Assembly (NCBI RefSeq): GCF_900010755.1
Contig: NZ_CZJT01000057.1
Span: forward strand, 1 to 44,459
Source: Paeniglutamicibacter antarcticus
GTDB lineage: Bacteria > Actinomycetota > Actinomycetes > Actinomycetales > Micrococcaceae
Length of the DNA stretch: 44,459 nucleotides
Direction of reading: 5' to 3'
Made by a program: the position numbers and the translations under genes
Shown: positions 9,192 through 18,118 of the stretch, one piece after another
How positions within the stretch are numbered: the stretch's first letter is position 1
How the letters are laid out: each line of letters starts with the position of its first letter
Notes under the pieces: generated by a model
What the model was told of the DNA's origin: nothing
Database searches by the model: none
Seen by the model: only the letters and a program-made list of their open reading frames with translations

Positions 9192-10925
9192 CTAGCGGCG
9201 TAATTGCGGGATGCGGCGGGCGATGGGGCCCAGGAAGCTATCCAGTTCCTCGGACCGGCTTAGACGCAACAACACAATGTAGACAATTGCCATGACGGCT
9301 CCGACCACGGAGATCGAGACGATGGCCCCGGCAATGGAACCCATGGCAAAGCCCCAGGTGTAACCGCCGAACGCCCAGAGCACTGCAGCACCGACAACGC
9401 CCGAAAGGGTGGCCATGAAGGCGATGCGGAGGTACGCGTCGATGACGTTGGCGCTGCCGTAGTCCCCGTAGCGGCGCACCACCAGAAAATGGGCGATCAA
9501 CGCCGAGAGCACATTGGTGACACCGAAAATCAGTGCCATGGCCCTGGCGATTTCCGTCGCCGGGAGCGTTTGCACCGCGGTGAAGGAAAGTGAAATGCCC
9601 ACCACGGCAATGACCGTCTGGATAAGCATCGGGGTCTTGGTGTCCTCCTCGGCGAAGAACACACGGATCATGAAGAAGTGAGCGGACTTGAAGGGCAGCC
9701 CCAGGGCCGTCAGCAGCAGCAGCTGGCCGATGGCAGCGCCCTGCATCATCGAGGTGGAAGAGTTGCCGGCAAAGAGCCGGCCCAGCGGCCCGGCAAGCAC
9801 GATGAACGCGACCGTGGCGAAGACGATCGGCACGGCGGTGGTGCGCAGACCGCGTGAGAGCAGCGGGGCGATCTCATCCCTGCGGTTCTCGTGGAACGCC
9901 TTGGTGAATTCGTTGAAGATCATCGTCGCCAGTGTCAGGGCGAAGATCGAGTGGGGCAACACGGTGATCAGCTGGGAGGTGTTCAACGCGTATTCGCCGG
10001 GGATGTCGGCACCGCCAAACGGCATTCCCTCACGGGCGGGTGCGGCCGCCGAAACGAACTTGGAGTTGATCAAGGAGGCGATGTTGCCGACCATCATGGA
10101 GCTCAGGGTCCAGGCGGCTAGCTTGCCCACATGGCGCAGGCCCATGCCGCGCCAGGCGAAGTCGGGGCGCAGGTTCAGGCCCAGCCTGCGCAGCGGCCAG
10201 AACAGCACCACCGCCTGGATCACGATGCCCAGGGTGGAGCCGCCGGCCAGCAGGACGGTTTGCGCTGTGGTCCAGGTGGAGAGTTGGTCGTTGCCGCCCC
10301 CATAAGCGCCAAATAGCACGATGAAGGTGCCGATGGTGAGGATCTGCACCACGTTGTTGGCCACCGGTGCCCACATGTAGGCGGTAAAGCGGCCGTGCGC
10401 GTTGAGCACCTGGCCAAAGACCGCATAGACGCCGTAGAAGAAGACCTGCGGCATGCACCAGTACGCAAACGCGGTGCCCATGGCCAGCATGGACGGTGAC
10501 CAGTCAAGGGTCAGTGTCGTGATCAGCGGTCCGGCCAGCAAGGTCAACAGCACCGTGGCCAAGCTCATCACCACCACGGTGAAGGTCACCAGCTTGGAGG
10601 TGTAGGCAGATCCCCGGTCCGAGGCCTTGGACGCCTTGATCAGCTGCGGGACCAGCACGACGTTGAAGATGCCGCCGGCCAGCAACATGAAGATGATCGT
10701 CGGTATGACGTTCGCCTTCTCGAAGATGTCGCCCATCGTCGTGGACGAGCCGATGGCCACCGCGAGCAATGCCGTTCTGATGAAACCAAGGATGCGCGAC
10801 ACCAAGGTGCCGGACGCCATCAGGGCGTAGGCCTTGGACTGACGTCCTGTTTGTGGGTCGCTTTGCTGTTGCGGCACCTTGGGAGGGCTGCTGGGCTTGG
10901 CTGGGTGTTTAGATACCTGGGACAT
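9192..10925 (-). CDS. murJ: Lipid II flippase MurJ (MviN)
   Basis: A 577-aa polytopic membrane protein of the MVF/MOP family that moves lipid II across the membrane for peptidoglycan synthesis. After about 30 polar residues it shows the conserved start ALMASGTLVSRILGFIRTALLA and many hydrophobic helices (about 14 expected). The start ATG lies inside the 3' end of the Nudix gene (17-bp overlap), suggesting translational coupling; a much longer upstream frame merely shadows the Nudix gene. It lacks the fused pseudokinase tail of the mycobacterial protein, which here is encoded by the next gene. Confidence 0.93.
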   Translation of the reverse strand: MSQVSKHPAKPSSPPKVPQQQSDPQTGRQSKAYALMASGTLVSRILGFIRTALLAVAIGSSTTMGDIFEKANVIPTIIFMLLAGGIFNVVLVPQLIKASKASDRGSAYTSKLVTFTVVVMSLATVLLTLLAGPLITTLTLDWSPSMLAMGTAFAYWCMPQVFFYGVYAVFGQVLNAHGRFTAYMWAPVANNVVQILTIGTFIVLFGAYGGGNDQLSTWTTAQTVLLAGGSTLGIVIQAVVLFWPLRRLGLNLRPDFAWRGMGLRHVGKLAAWTLSSMMVGNIASLINSKFVSAAAPAREGMPFGGADIPGEYALNTSQLITVLPHSIFALTLATMIFNEFTKAFHENRRDEIAPLLSRGLRTTAVPIVFATVAFIVLAGPLGRLFAGNSSTSMMQGAAIGQLLLLTALGLPFKSAHFFMIRVFFAEEDTKTPMLIQTVIAVVGISLSFTAVQTLPATEIARAMALIFGVTNVLSALIAHFLVVRRYGDYGSANVIDAYLRIAFMATLSGVVGAAVLWAFGGYTWGFAMGSIAGAIVSISVVGAVMAIVYIVLLRLSRSEELDSFLGPIARRIPQLRR

Positions 10926-11454
10926 AATTTGGGAGCACTTCGCGCGCAAGATCGGCGATGCGCCGTTCATTGGGGAAGGACAGGCGCTTGCCAAGATCAA
11001 GCAATGGGACCCATGCCACGTCAACTGCCTCATGGTCTGGGTCGTTTTCAATGGTGAGCTCGCCGCCGGTGGCGAACAGCAGGTAGTGGTGCACGGTCTT
11101 GTGCACGCGGTAATTGGTGACGGTGAACCAGTAGTCGACCGAACCCAGCGGGGCCAGGATGCGCCCGGCAATTCCGGTCTCTTCCTCGATCTCGCGGATC
11201 GCGGCTTCCTCGTTGGTTTCAACACCCTCGGGGTGCCCCTTGGGCAGGCACCATTCAAGGCGTCCGCCACGGTTGTACCGGGCAATGATTGCGACCGGCA
11301 GGGACGGCAGGGACGTGTCGATGACAACGCCGCCGGCGGAAACTTCCTCAACGGTGGGCAACGGATGATGGCTCGAACCCGTTTGCGCCTGCGCATGCGC
11401 CATTGACGCGGTCAACGGCGTGCGCTTCGGGGCGCTGGGAACTGGATGGGCCAT
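10909..11454 (-). CDS. Nudix hydrolase (MutT4-like)
   Basis: A 181-aa Nudix protein. The Nudix box is complete at residues 73-95: G-x5-E-x7-REIEEETGI. The position between murJ and the CCA-adding enzyme matches M. tuberculosis mutT4 (Rv3908). Substrate is not deducible; nucleoside diphosphate derivatives are typical. About 35 low-complexity residues precede the domain, and starts at 11463 (GTG), 11454 (ATG) or later ATGs are all possible; 11454 is a guess. It overlaps murJ at its 3' end and is divergent from cca. Confidence 0.88.
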   Translation of the reverse strand: MAHPVPSAPKRTPLTASMAHAQAQTGSSHHPLPTVEEVSAGGVVIDTSLPSLPVAIIARYNRGGRLEWCLPKGHPEGVETNEEAAIREIEEETGIAGRILAPLGSVDYWFTVTNYRVHKTVHHYLLFATGGELTIENDPDHEAVDVAWVPLLDLGKRLSFPNERRIADLAREVLPNYVPGI

Positions 11455-11621
11455 GGAAACCACTCTATCTATCTTTTGTCGCCCATAGTGGCTTGCCCCG
11501 CCCGTCGAAGGGGTTCAAGTTCCACATATTGCACCTATTTCGGAGCGTGTCGGAGCTAACTGTGGATTGATGCGACTTCGAGCATGGCACTGACCGGAAA
11601 ATCTGGCACCCTTAAAGAACT

Positions 11622-13061
11622 ATGCAGCAGCTTCCCTCCAGCCAGGTCCTCTCAACTCTTTTGCCCCCAGTCGTCTTTGAACTGGGGCAACTTTTCGTCG
11701 ACGCAGGTTTCGAACTGTCCCTGGTCGGTGGTCCGGTGCGCGACCTCTTCCTGGGGCGGGTGTCACCGGACCTGGACTTCACTACGAGCGCAAGCCCGGA
11801 TGAAACCCTGGCCACGGTCGCCCGCTGGGCGGATGCCACCTGGGAGGTTGGGCGCGACTTCGGCACCATTGCCTTGCGCAAGGGCGAGCACACCATCGAG
11901 GTAACCACCTACCGGGCCGACGCATACGACCCATCCTCCCGCAAGCCCATCGTGGCTTTCGGCGACAAGCTCGAAGACGACCTCTACCGTCGCGATTTCA
12001 CCATGAACGCCATGGCCCTGCGGCTGCCAAGCCTTGAGCTTGTCGACCCGTACAACGGCGCACGGGACCTCGCCGAGGGTGAGGTGCGCACCCCCGGTGC
12101 CCCGTCAATGTCCTTCTCCGATGACCCGCTGCGCATGATGCGCGCCGCACGTTTTGCTTCCCAGTTGGGAATCACGGTGGCCAAGGATGTCCTCGAGGCC
12201 ATGACGGAAATGGCCGGGCGCATCGAGATCATCTCCGCCGAACGCGTGCGTGATGAACTGGTCAAACTGATCAACGGCGCCGACCCGCGCGCAGGCATCG
12301 ATTTGTTGGTGGAAACCGGTCTTGCGGACTTGGTGCTGCCCGAGGTTTCGGCGCTTCGCCTGGAAATCGACGAGCACCACCGCCACAAGGACGTCTATCA
12401 GCACTCCCTGACGGTCCTGGAGCAGGCCATGGGGCACGAAACCGATGCCGACGGCCCGGTGCCGGGCCCGGACTTCGTGTTGCGTTTCGCGGCGTTGATG
12501 CACGATATCGGCAAGCCGGCCACCAGGAAGTTTGAACCAAGCGGAGCGGTGAGCTTCCGCCACCACGATGTTGTCGGGTCCAAGCAGGTCAAGGCCCGCA
12601 TGCGTGCCTTGCGCTTCGACAACGACACCATCAAGGCTGTCGCGCGCCTGGTGGAGCTGCACATGCGCTTCTACGGCTATGGGGAAGCCGGCTGGAGCGA
12701 CTCGGCGGTGCGCCGCTACGTACATGACGCCGGGGACCTGTTGGAGCGCCTGCACCGGTTGACGCGTTCGGATGTCACCACGCGCAACCGCAAAAAGGCC
12801 GACCGGTTGTCCTTCGCCTACGACGACCTTGAGGCGCGTATCAAGGAAATCAGCGAAAAAGAGGAAATGGCCGCTGTGCGCCCCGACCTCAACGGCCAGC
12901 AGATCATGGAGCTGCTCGGTATCAAGCCGGGCCCCGTGGTGGGCCGCGCCTACAACTTCCTGCTTGAGCGTCGCCTCGACGAGGGGCCCACCGAACCCGA
13001 GGCCGCCATTGCGGCGCTTCGCGAATGGTGGAACGAACAGCCGGAATCCACGCAGGAGTAA
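11622..13061 (+). CDS. cca: CCA tRNA nucleotidyltransferase (class II, with HD domain)
   Basis: A 479-aa enzyme that builds or repairs the 3'-CCA end of tRNAs. The nucleotidyltransferase head shows GGPVRD (about 36-41) and the metal-binding DLDF (51-54). The downstream RNA-binding helices include RRDFTMNAMALRL and an ERVRDEL segment. The C-terminal HD domain has HRHKDVYQHS and MHDIGKP (about 290). The same head-HD architecture is found in mycobacterial PcnA/Rv3907c. It is transcribed alone, divergent from the Nudix gene, with a strong terminator 13 bp after the stop. Confidence 0.93.
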   Translation: MQQLPSSQVLSTLLPPVVFELGQLFVDAGFELSLVGGPVRDLFLGRVSPDLDFTTSASPDETLATVARWADATWEVGRDFGTIALRKGEHTIEVTTYRADAYDPSSRKPIVAFGDKLEDDLYRRDFTMNAMALRLPSLELVDPYNGARDLAEGEVRTPGAPSMSFSDDPLRMMRAARFASQLGITVAKDVLEAMTEMAGRIEIISAERVRDELVKLINGADPRAGIDLLVETGLADLVLPEVSALRLEIDEHHRHKDVYQHSLTVLEQAMGHETDADGPVPGPDFVLRFAALMHDIGKPATRKFEPSGAVSFRHHDVVGSKQVKARMRALRFDNDTIKAVARLVELHMRFYGYGEAGWSDSAVRRYVHDAGDLLERLHRLTRSDVTTRNRKKADRLSFAYDDLEARIKEISEKEEMAAVRPDLNGQQIMELLGIKPGPVVGRAYNFLLERRLDEGPTEPEAAIAALREWWNEQPESTQE

Positions 13062-13073
13062 GCGAGAATTCGG

Positions 13074-13121
13074 CCCCGACGCGGCGTGTCCCTGGCGACA
13101 CGCCGCACCGGGGTCTTTTTT
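13074..13121 (+). terminator. Rho-independent terminator of cca
   Basis: GC-rich stem GCGGCGTGTC / GACACGCCGC with a short loop, an outer CCCCG/CGGGG closing stem, followed by a run of six T's. Confidence 0.92.
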
Positions 13122-13183
13122 GTCAATTTTTTCGGATCAAGGGGTAGCGGCGCGGGACACCTCCGTGTATGGTGAATCTTGTG

Positions 13184-13199
13184 ATTGAGAAGTCTCAAT
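13184..13199. promoter_or_regulatory. Dyad ATTGAGA-AG-TCTCAAT upstream of small-ORF array
   Basis: Two perfect 7-bp arms with a 2-bp spacer, 75 bp before the first small ORF. Placement suits an operator or a start-proximal RNA hairpin. No known regulator is identified. Confidence 0.5.
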
Positions 13200-13273
13200 G
13201 AGACATCGAGATCCAGTAGACAAATATTGGCGCCGGATTCGTCTGGCATGTTCTTCCAGAAAAGGAGGTGGGA

Positions 13274-13381
13274 ATGATGATTAATTCAATGAATTTCGCG
13301 GGCTTCTACGTGCCCCGTCATGGCTTTGCAGGCTTTGCCTCTGCAACCGCTTCCCCTGCCTCCGGAATGGCGCCCTGCTAG
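13274..13381 (+). CDS. Small ORF 1 (35 aa), function unknown
   Basis: Preceded by the near-ideal ribosome binding site AAAGGAGGTGGGA directly before two ATG codons. It encodes 35 residues starting MMINSMNFAGFYVPRHGFAG, with a repeated FAGF/GFA pattern, an Ala/Ser-rich middle and a C-terminal GMAPC. No known family is recognised. It is the first of three closely spaced small ORFs. It may be a leader peptide or a small functional peptide; the strong ribosome binding site is the main evidence that it is translated. Confidence 0.5.
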   Translation: MMINSMNFAGFYVPRHGFAGFASATASPASGMAPC

Positions 13382-13453
13382 TACTTCCTAGCAAAACCAA
13401 ATTCCCGAGGCTGATGAGTCATTTATCGACCAAGTCCTTGAGGAATTTACATC

Positions 13454-13600
13454 ATGTCTACCCCGATCAACTCGATCAAATCCACGGCTGTTCACTCCGC
13501 TGAATTCATCTTCACCGGCCCTGAATCCTTGCGCGCTCGCACCGTGAAGCCGACCGAACCATCCAGCTTCCGCTCCTCCAACTTGTCCGAGGGGAGGTAA
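13454..13600 (+). CDS. Small ORF 2 (48 aa), function unknown
   Basis: ATG preceded by GAGGAATTTACATC (GAGG, about 9-base spacing). It encodes a 48-aa hydrophilic peptide beginning MSTPINSIKSTAVHSAEF and ending SSNLSEGR, with no signal peptide or transmembrane segment. The codon choice, rich in C/G-ending codons (ACC, CCG, ATC, TCC), resembles the host. Its own 3' end (GGGGAGG, TAA) forms the ribosome binding site of the next small ORF, five bases away, suggesting coupled translation. Confidence 0.5.
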   Translation: MSTPINSIKSTAVHSAEFIFTGPESLRARTVKPTEPSSFRSSNLSEGR

Positions 13601-13605
13601 CAACC

Positions 13606-13728
13606 GTGAGTGAAAAAAACCGTAGGTCCAGAAAAAACCGTTGGCTCGAAACACAATTCAACCCAACGCACCGGGAAACCGAACTGCGAAACCATCTTCC
13701 GATGGACATGCAATTCCGCATCCGATGA
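13606..13728 (+). CDS. Small ORF 3 (40 aa, basic), function unknown
   Basis: GTG start eight bases after GGGGAGGT, which lies in the end of small ORF 2. The 40-aa product is strongly basic at its N-terminus (SEKNRRSRKNRW) and resembles no family I know; an RNA-binding or leader peptide is conceivable. Its TGA stop lies within the left arm of an RNA stem (13724-13781), so ribosomes terminating here would affect that structure. Confidence 0.4.
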   Translation: MSEKNRRSRKNRWLETQFNPTHRETELRNHLPMDMQFRIR

Positions 13729-13781
13729 GTGAATTAGGATCCCGCTGCAAGTGCGGCGATCCAGAAATCCATCCACTCATC
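13724..13781 (+). ncRNA. Predicted structured RNA element after small ORF 3
   Basis: Outer stem GATGAGTG (13724-13731) with CACTCATC (13774-13781). Inside it is a hairpin GGATC-CCGC / GCGG-c-GATCC (13737-13762) with a 7-nt loop and one bulged C. It is followed at once by GGAG and an ATG (13799). No match to a known riboswitch class. Confidence 0.45.
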
Positions 13782-13822
13782 AATTTCGGAGATGCACCAT
13801 GAATATCATTGGCCCCCCTTGT

Positions 13823-13855
13823 GCAAAGCCCGCCGGCTTCACCGGCGGGCTTTGC
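13823..13855. terminator. Strong hairpin between small-ORF array and HAD gene
   Basis: Perfect 14-bp stem GCAAAGCCCGCCGG with its complement and a 5-nt loop. It sits at the junction of converging genes and probably ends transcription in both directions, although the U-tract is poor. Confidence 0.75.
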
Positions 13856-13925
13856 CGCTTAAACGCCAACTTCTCCAGCTTGGCCCCAGGGGAAACCCGG
13901 GCTCGAAGACGGGCGCAAAATTCGG

Positions 13926-14810
13926 TTAGTTCAAACCGGCGCGCCAGTGGCGAAGGAATGCCAAGCCCGCATGGTCATGGATGACCTCGTCGCCGAGCCC
14001 TAGATCCGCTGCGGTCAGCACCGCGTACGGCTTGCCGGCGGGAATTCCGTCGGCCGGTCGCACATCCACGTGGCTCACTTCGTGGCCGTTCGCGGCCAAC
14101 CAATCGGCCATTGCATAGTCGGTACGCGAATCGCCGACGGTAAACCATGCGGCGGGCTTGATGCCATCGACAGCCAACAGTTCAAGGGTGCGCTTTGCAC
14201 CAAGATCCTTGCCCAGGGACACCGATTCAATGTCAGTGGAGATGATCGTCGGATCAACACGGTAGTCGACAGCGCCGGCGTCGTCCGGGAGCCGAGTGCC
14301 CAGCCGTTCCACGCCCAGCCCATGACGCGCCATGGCAGCCACCGCCGCCGCATCAAATTTCACCTGGGCACCCCGGTAGTCGGAGTTGTCGGCCTCTACA
14401 TGCTGCTCGACGGAAACCATGGCGAGCTTTGTTTCGTCAAAGAACATATGCTCGCCGAAGTCCGAGGCAACCAAATCGCGGATCTCGTCGGCATAGGCCG
14501 GGGGTACCGCCAATTCCCTGTCGACGTGGATGGGACCGGGCCCGTTGGCATCAAAGGTGAACCAGGTGGCTCCCTTTTCACAGATCGCGTGGATTTTTAG
14601 GCCCTCCGGCATTCCTGCGGCAATCATGGGCTCCATGACCTTGCGCTTGATAAATTCATCGGAACGCCCGGTGTTGAAGACCACCGATATGTTGGCGTTC
14701 GCCAGTTCCAGCAGAAGGCTGATGATTTCGGGGCTGACGTCACGGGTCACCGGCGAAGCGATCGGACCGTCAACATCAAGCAACAGGGCAAAGGCTGGGT
14801 TTGTGGGCAT
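13926..14810 (-). CDS. HAD-superfamily phosphatase
   Basis: A 294-aa Cof/trehalose-phosphatase-like hydrolase. Motif I is LLDVDGPI near residue 12 (nucleophile Asp), the motif II region is [10 protein letters not shown], and the motif IV-type [14 protein letters not shown] lies near 226. The substrate is unknown. The start at 14810 ([15 protein letters not shown]) puts the catalytic Asp at its usual place. An upstream extension to 14900 is open, but its Arg/Gly-rich content does not look like a protein. It is divergent from fhs. Confidence 0.8.
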   Translation of the reverse strand: MPTNPAFALLLDVDGPIASPVTRDVSPEIISLLLELANANISVVFNTGRSDEFIKRKVMEPMIAAGMPEGLKIHAICEKGATWFTFDANGPGPIHVDRELAVPPAYADEIRDLVASDFGEHMFFDETKLAMVSVEQHVEADNSDYRGAQVKFDAAAVAAMARHGLGVERLGTRLPDDAGAVDYRVDPTIISTDIESVSLGKDLGAKRTLELLAVDGIKPAAWFTVGDSRTDYAMADWLAANGHEVSHVDVRPADGIPAGKPYAVLTAADLGLGDEVIHDHAGLAFLRHWRAGLN

Positions 14811-15085
14811 GCCTTCAATTCTCCCATCCGGGGTTCGCAACGCGGAACCCCGGTCTCGAACGCCGGACAGAAGCGTGGATCCTGTCCGGCCGGAGGACAC
14901 GCGGGAATCCGGGCTTGCGGCCGCCGGCAGGCTCCGGGATGCCGGGTTCTGCCCGATGGCAATCCCGGCATTGCCCCCTTCACAAGCGACGGTGCGGTGA
15001 TAACTTGAAAGGTGTATTGAGGAATCCGGATTTTCGGTTCTTCACACCTCCAGCTTTCGGGCCACCAGACAAGGGGACACCAAAA

Positions 15086-16771
15086 ATGACAACGACGTCT
15101 GACCAGGACATGAGCGACCTGGGCATTGCCTCGCGCGCCGTGCTTGAACCGATCTCGGCCATCGCCGAACGTGCGGGGATCCCCGAGGAAGCGATCGAAC
15201 ACTACGGCCGCTACAAGGCCAAGATCGACCCGGCGCTCTTGGTTTCCCGGGACGCCCAACTCGGGAAAGTCGTCCTTGTCAGCGCAATGTCCCCGACCCC
15301 CGCGGGCGAAGGAAAATCAACCGTCACCGTCGGCTTGGGCGATGCGCTTGCTGCCACCGGCACCACGACCATGATTGCCCTGCGCGAGCCATCCCTGGGC
15401 CCCATCTTCGGGATGAAGGGCGGTGCCACCGGAGGCGGCTACGCCCAGGTGCTGCCCATGGATGAAATCAACATGCACTTCACCGGTGACTTCCATGCCA
15501 TCACCAGCGCCAACAACCTGCTCATGGCGTTGGTGGACAACCACCTGCACCAGGGCAACGCTCTGGGCATAGACCCGCGGCGCATCACCTTCAAGCGCGT
15601 CATCGACATGAACGACCGCGCGCTGCGCAACATCGTCATTGGGCTGGGCGGACCGACCGAAGGCGTGCCGCGCGAGGCCGGCTTCGACATCACCGTCGCC
15701 TCGGAGGTGATGGCGGTCTTCTGCCTGGCCACCGGGCTGGAGGACCTGAAATCCCGCCTGGCCAGGATGACCATCGGGTACACCTACGACAAACAACCTG
15801 TCACCGTGGGGGATCTCGGGGCCGAGGGCGCCATGACGATGTTGCTCAAAGACGCGCTGAAGCCCAACCTGGTGCAAACCATGGCCGGAACCCCCGCGTT
15901 CATCCACGGCGGCCCGTTCGCAAACATCGCCCACGGCTGCAACTCGGTCATCGCCACCAACACCGCACGCTCGCTGGCCGACGTGGTGGTCACCGAGGCG
16001 GGCTTCGGTGCAGACCTGGGCGCGGAGAAGTTCATGGACATCAAGGCCCGCTTCTCCGGGGCCCACCCGGATGCCGTGGTCCTGGTGGCAACGATCCGCG
16101 CGCTGAAGATGCACGGCGGGGTTGCCAAGGACGCGCTCAAGACCGAAAACGTGCAGGCGGTTCGCGACGGACTGGCCAACCTGGCACGCCACGCGGCGAA
16201 CATCCAAAAGTTCGGCATCCAGCCGGTCATCGCCATCAACAAGTTCACCTTGGACACCGAGGCCGAGCTCGCCGTCGTCACCGATTGGGCGGGCGCCAAC
16301 GGCATTGAGTGCGCCATTGCGGATGTCTGGGGCCGGGGTGCCGACGGCGGCGCCGAGCTCGCCGAGGCCGTGCTGCGCGCCATCGCTGCCCCAAGCAACT
16401 TTGCGCCGCTCTACGACTTGGACCTGCCCATCGAGGAAAAGATCCTGACCGTGGTGAAGGAAATCTATGGGGGAGCGGGCGTCGAGTATTCGGCCGGAGC
16501 CAAGCGCATGCTCAAGCAAATCCATGACAATGGGTGGGACAATCTTCCCATCTGCATGGCCAAGACCCAGTACTCCTTCTCCGATGACGCATCGTTGCTG
16601 GGAGCCCCGGAGGGGTTCACGTTGCAGGTGCGGGACTTGATCCCGAAGACCGGTGCGGGGTTCATAGTGGCGGTGACCGGCGCGATCATGACCATGCCGG
16701 GTCTGCCCAAGGTGCCAGCTGCCATGCGCATGGACGTCGATGACAACGGTCATGCAGTGGGATTGTTCTAA
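15086..16771 (+). CDS. fhs: Formate-tetrahydrofolate ligase
   Basis: A 561-aa enzyme that makes 10-formyl-THF from formate, THF and ATP, feeding purine and fMet synthesis. The P-loop [10 protein letters not shown] is near residue 70, followed by the family motifs [20 protein letters not shown] and [18 protein letters not shown] at 15086 with AAGGGG about 10 bases upstream gives the family's normal length (about 555-560). It is convergent with ino1, with a long inverted repeat between them. Confidence 0.96.
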   Translation: MTTTSDQDMSDLGIASRAVLEPISAIAERAGIPEEAIEHYGRYKAKIDPALLVSRDAQLGKVVLVSAMSPTPAGEGKSTVTVGLGDALAATGTTTMIALREPSLGPIFGMKGGATGGGYAQVLPMDEINMHFTGDFHAITSANNLLMALVDNHLHQGNALGIDPRRITFKRVIDMNDRALRNIVIGLGGPTEGVPREAGFDITVASEVMAVFCLATGLEDLKSRLARMTIGYTYDKQPVTVGDLGAEGAMTMLLKDALKPNLVQTMAGTPAFIHGGPFANIAHGCNSVIATNTARSLADVVVTEAGFGADLGAEKFMDIKARFSGAHPDAVVLVATIRALKMHGGVAKDALKTENVQAVRDGLANLARHAANIQKFGIQPVIAINKFTLDTEAELAVVTDWAGANGIECAIADVWGRGADGGAELAEAVLRAIAAPSNFAPLYDLDLPIEEKILTVVKEIYGGAGVEYSAGAKRMLKQIHDNGWDNLPICMAKTQYSFSDDASLLGAPEGFTLQVRDLIPKTGAGFIVAVTGAIMTMPGLPKVPAAMRMDVDDNGHAVGLF

Positions 16772-16780
16772 GCCCGGGCT

Positions 16781-16868
16781 CCTGCCTTAAACAGCTGTGG
16801 CTGCCAATCCCCGCATGTGGGGAATGGCAGCCACAGCTGCATTGAGGACCGAGCCAGCTTAAGGCAGG
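16781..16868. terminator. Nested long inverted repeat, bidirectional terminator between fhs and ino1
   Basis: Inner arms CAGCTGTGGCTGCCA-a-TCCCC (16792-16812) pair with 16819-16839 around a 6-nt loop. Outer arms CCTGCCTTAA (16781-16790) and TTAAGGCAGG (16859-16868) close a second, wider stem. The genes on either side converge here. Confidence 0.8.
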
Positions 16869-16883
16869 GTCCTGAAATTGTCT

Positions 16884-17969
16884 TTAGCGCTCGACGTCGC
16901 CGCGGATGAAGGCCTCGACCATTTCCTTGGCAATGTCGTCGTTGTACTGCTCCGGCGGGGACTTCATGAAGTAAGCCGAAGCCGAAAGGATCGGTCCGCC
17001 CACGCCGCGGTCCATGGCGATCTTGGCGGCGCGCACTGCGTCAATGATCACACCAGCCGAGTTCGGGGAGTCCCAGACCTCAAGCTTGTATTCGATCGAC
17101 ACCGGGGCATCGCCGAAGTTGCGGCCTTCAAGGCGCACGAACGCCCACTTGCGGTCATCGAGCCACGCAACGTAGTCCGACGGGCCGATGTGCACGTCGT
17201 CGGCCGCAAGCTGGGCCGAGGTGTTGGAGGTGACTGCCTGGGTCTTGGAGATCTTCTTGGATTCCAGGCGGTCGCGCTCAAGCATGTTCTTGAAGTCCAT
17301 GTTGCCGCCAACATTGAGCTGGTAGGTGCGGTCAAGGGTGACGCCGCGGTCTTCGAAGAGCTTGGCCATCACGCGGTGCGTGATGGTGGCGCCGATCTGG
17401 GACTTGATGTCATCGCCGACGATCGGGACACCGGCAGCGGTGAACTTGTCGGCCCATTCCTTGGTACCCGCGATGAAGACCGGGAGGGCGTTGACGAAGC
17501 CAACGCCTGCGTCGATGCATGCCTGTGCGTAGAACTTGGCTGCCGCGTCCGAACCCACCGGAAGGTAGCAAACCAGGACGTCGACGTTCAGTTCCTTCAA
17601 GGTGGCAACCATGTCAACCGGCTCGGCGGAGGATTCGGTGATGGTTTCGCGGTAGTACTTGCCCAGGCCGTCAAGGGTGTGGCCGCGCTTGACGATCACA
17701 CCGGTTTCCGGGACGTCGGCGATCTTGATGGTGTTGTTCTCCGAAGCGAGGATGGCGTCGGCCAAATCCAGGCCGACCTTCTTCTCATCGACGTCGAATG
17801 CTGCAACGAACTGCACGTCGTTGACGTGGTACTTGCCGAACTGAACATGCATCAGACCGGGAACGGTGGCCTGGGGGTCAGCCTCTCGGTAGTACTCGAC
17901 ACCCTGAACCAACGACGTAGCGCAGTTGCCCACGCCAACGATTGCAACCCGAATCGGATTTTCCGACAC
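16884..17969 (-). CDS. ino1: Inositol-3-phosphate synthase (actinobacterial type)
   Basis: A 361-aa NAD-dependent enzyme converting glucose-6-phosphate to myo-inositol-3-phosphate, the precursor of phosphatidylinositol and, in many actinobacteria, mycothiol. It shows the N-terminal Rossmann [18 protein letters not shown] and the family motifs [15 protein letters not shown] and [11 protein letters not shown]. The start is GTG with AGGAG eight bases upstream. The length matches the mycobacterial enzyme. A mycothiol role would fit the SigR-type control of trxBA nearby, but this is only inference. Confidence 0.95.
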   Translation of the reverse strand: MSENPIRVAIVGVGNCATSLVQGVEYYREADPQATVPGLMHVQFGKYHVNDVQFVAAFDVDEKKVGLDLADAILASENNTIKIADVPETGVIVKRGHTLDGLGKYYRETITESSAEPVDMVATLKELNVDVLVCYLPVGSDAAAKFYAQACIDAGVGFVNALPVFIAGTKEWADKFTAAGVPIVGDDIKSQIGATITHRVMAKLFEDRGVTLDRTYQLNVGGNMDFKNMLERDRLESKKISKTQAVTSNTSAQLAADDVHIGPSDYVAWLDDRKWAFVRLEGRNFGDAPVSIEYKLEVWDSPNSAGVIIDAVRAAKIAMDRGVGGPILSASAYFMKSPPEQYNDDIAKEMVEAFIRGDVER

Positions 17970-18118
17970 CTTTACTCCTCAAACTGTTAACTTCTGGGCA
18001 GGGGAAGACCCACCGTCCAGTTCTTTAACAATGCTAAGTGAGATTAGAGCTGACTTATTCCCGAATGCTGCTTATTGGGAGGGCCAACCGGGCGAATCAC
18101 GCCGAATGAGACAGAATC

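Noticed and set aside
10926..11396. 160-residue N-terminal extension of MurJ
   Set aside because: It is the out-of-frame shadow of the Nudix gene; MurJ similarity begins only after the ATG at 10925.
13799..13984. Fourth small ORF (61 aa) with GGAG before its ATG
   Set aside because: It runs through the terminator hairpin and into the end of the HAD gene on the other strand, with increasingly Arg-rich shadow-like sequence. Kept only as part of the attenuator idea.
14811..15085. N-terminal extensions of the HAD gene (to 14900) and of fhs (from 14801)
   Set aside because: Both open frames cover the divergent promoter region and encode low-complexity sequence; internal starts with good ribosome binding sites or family-typical lengths were used.
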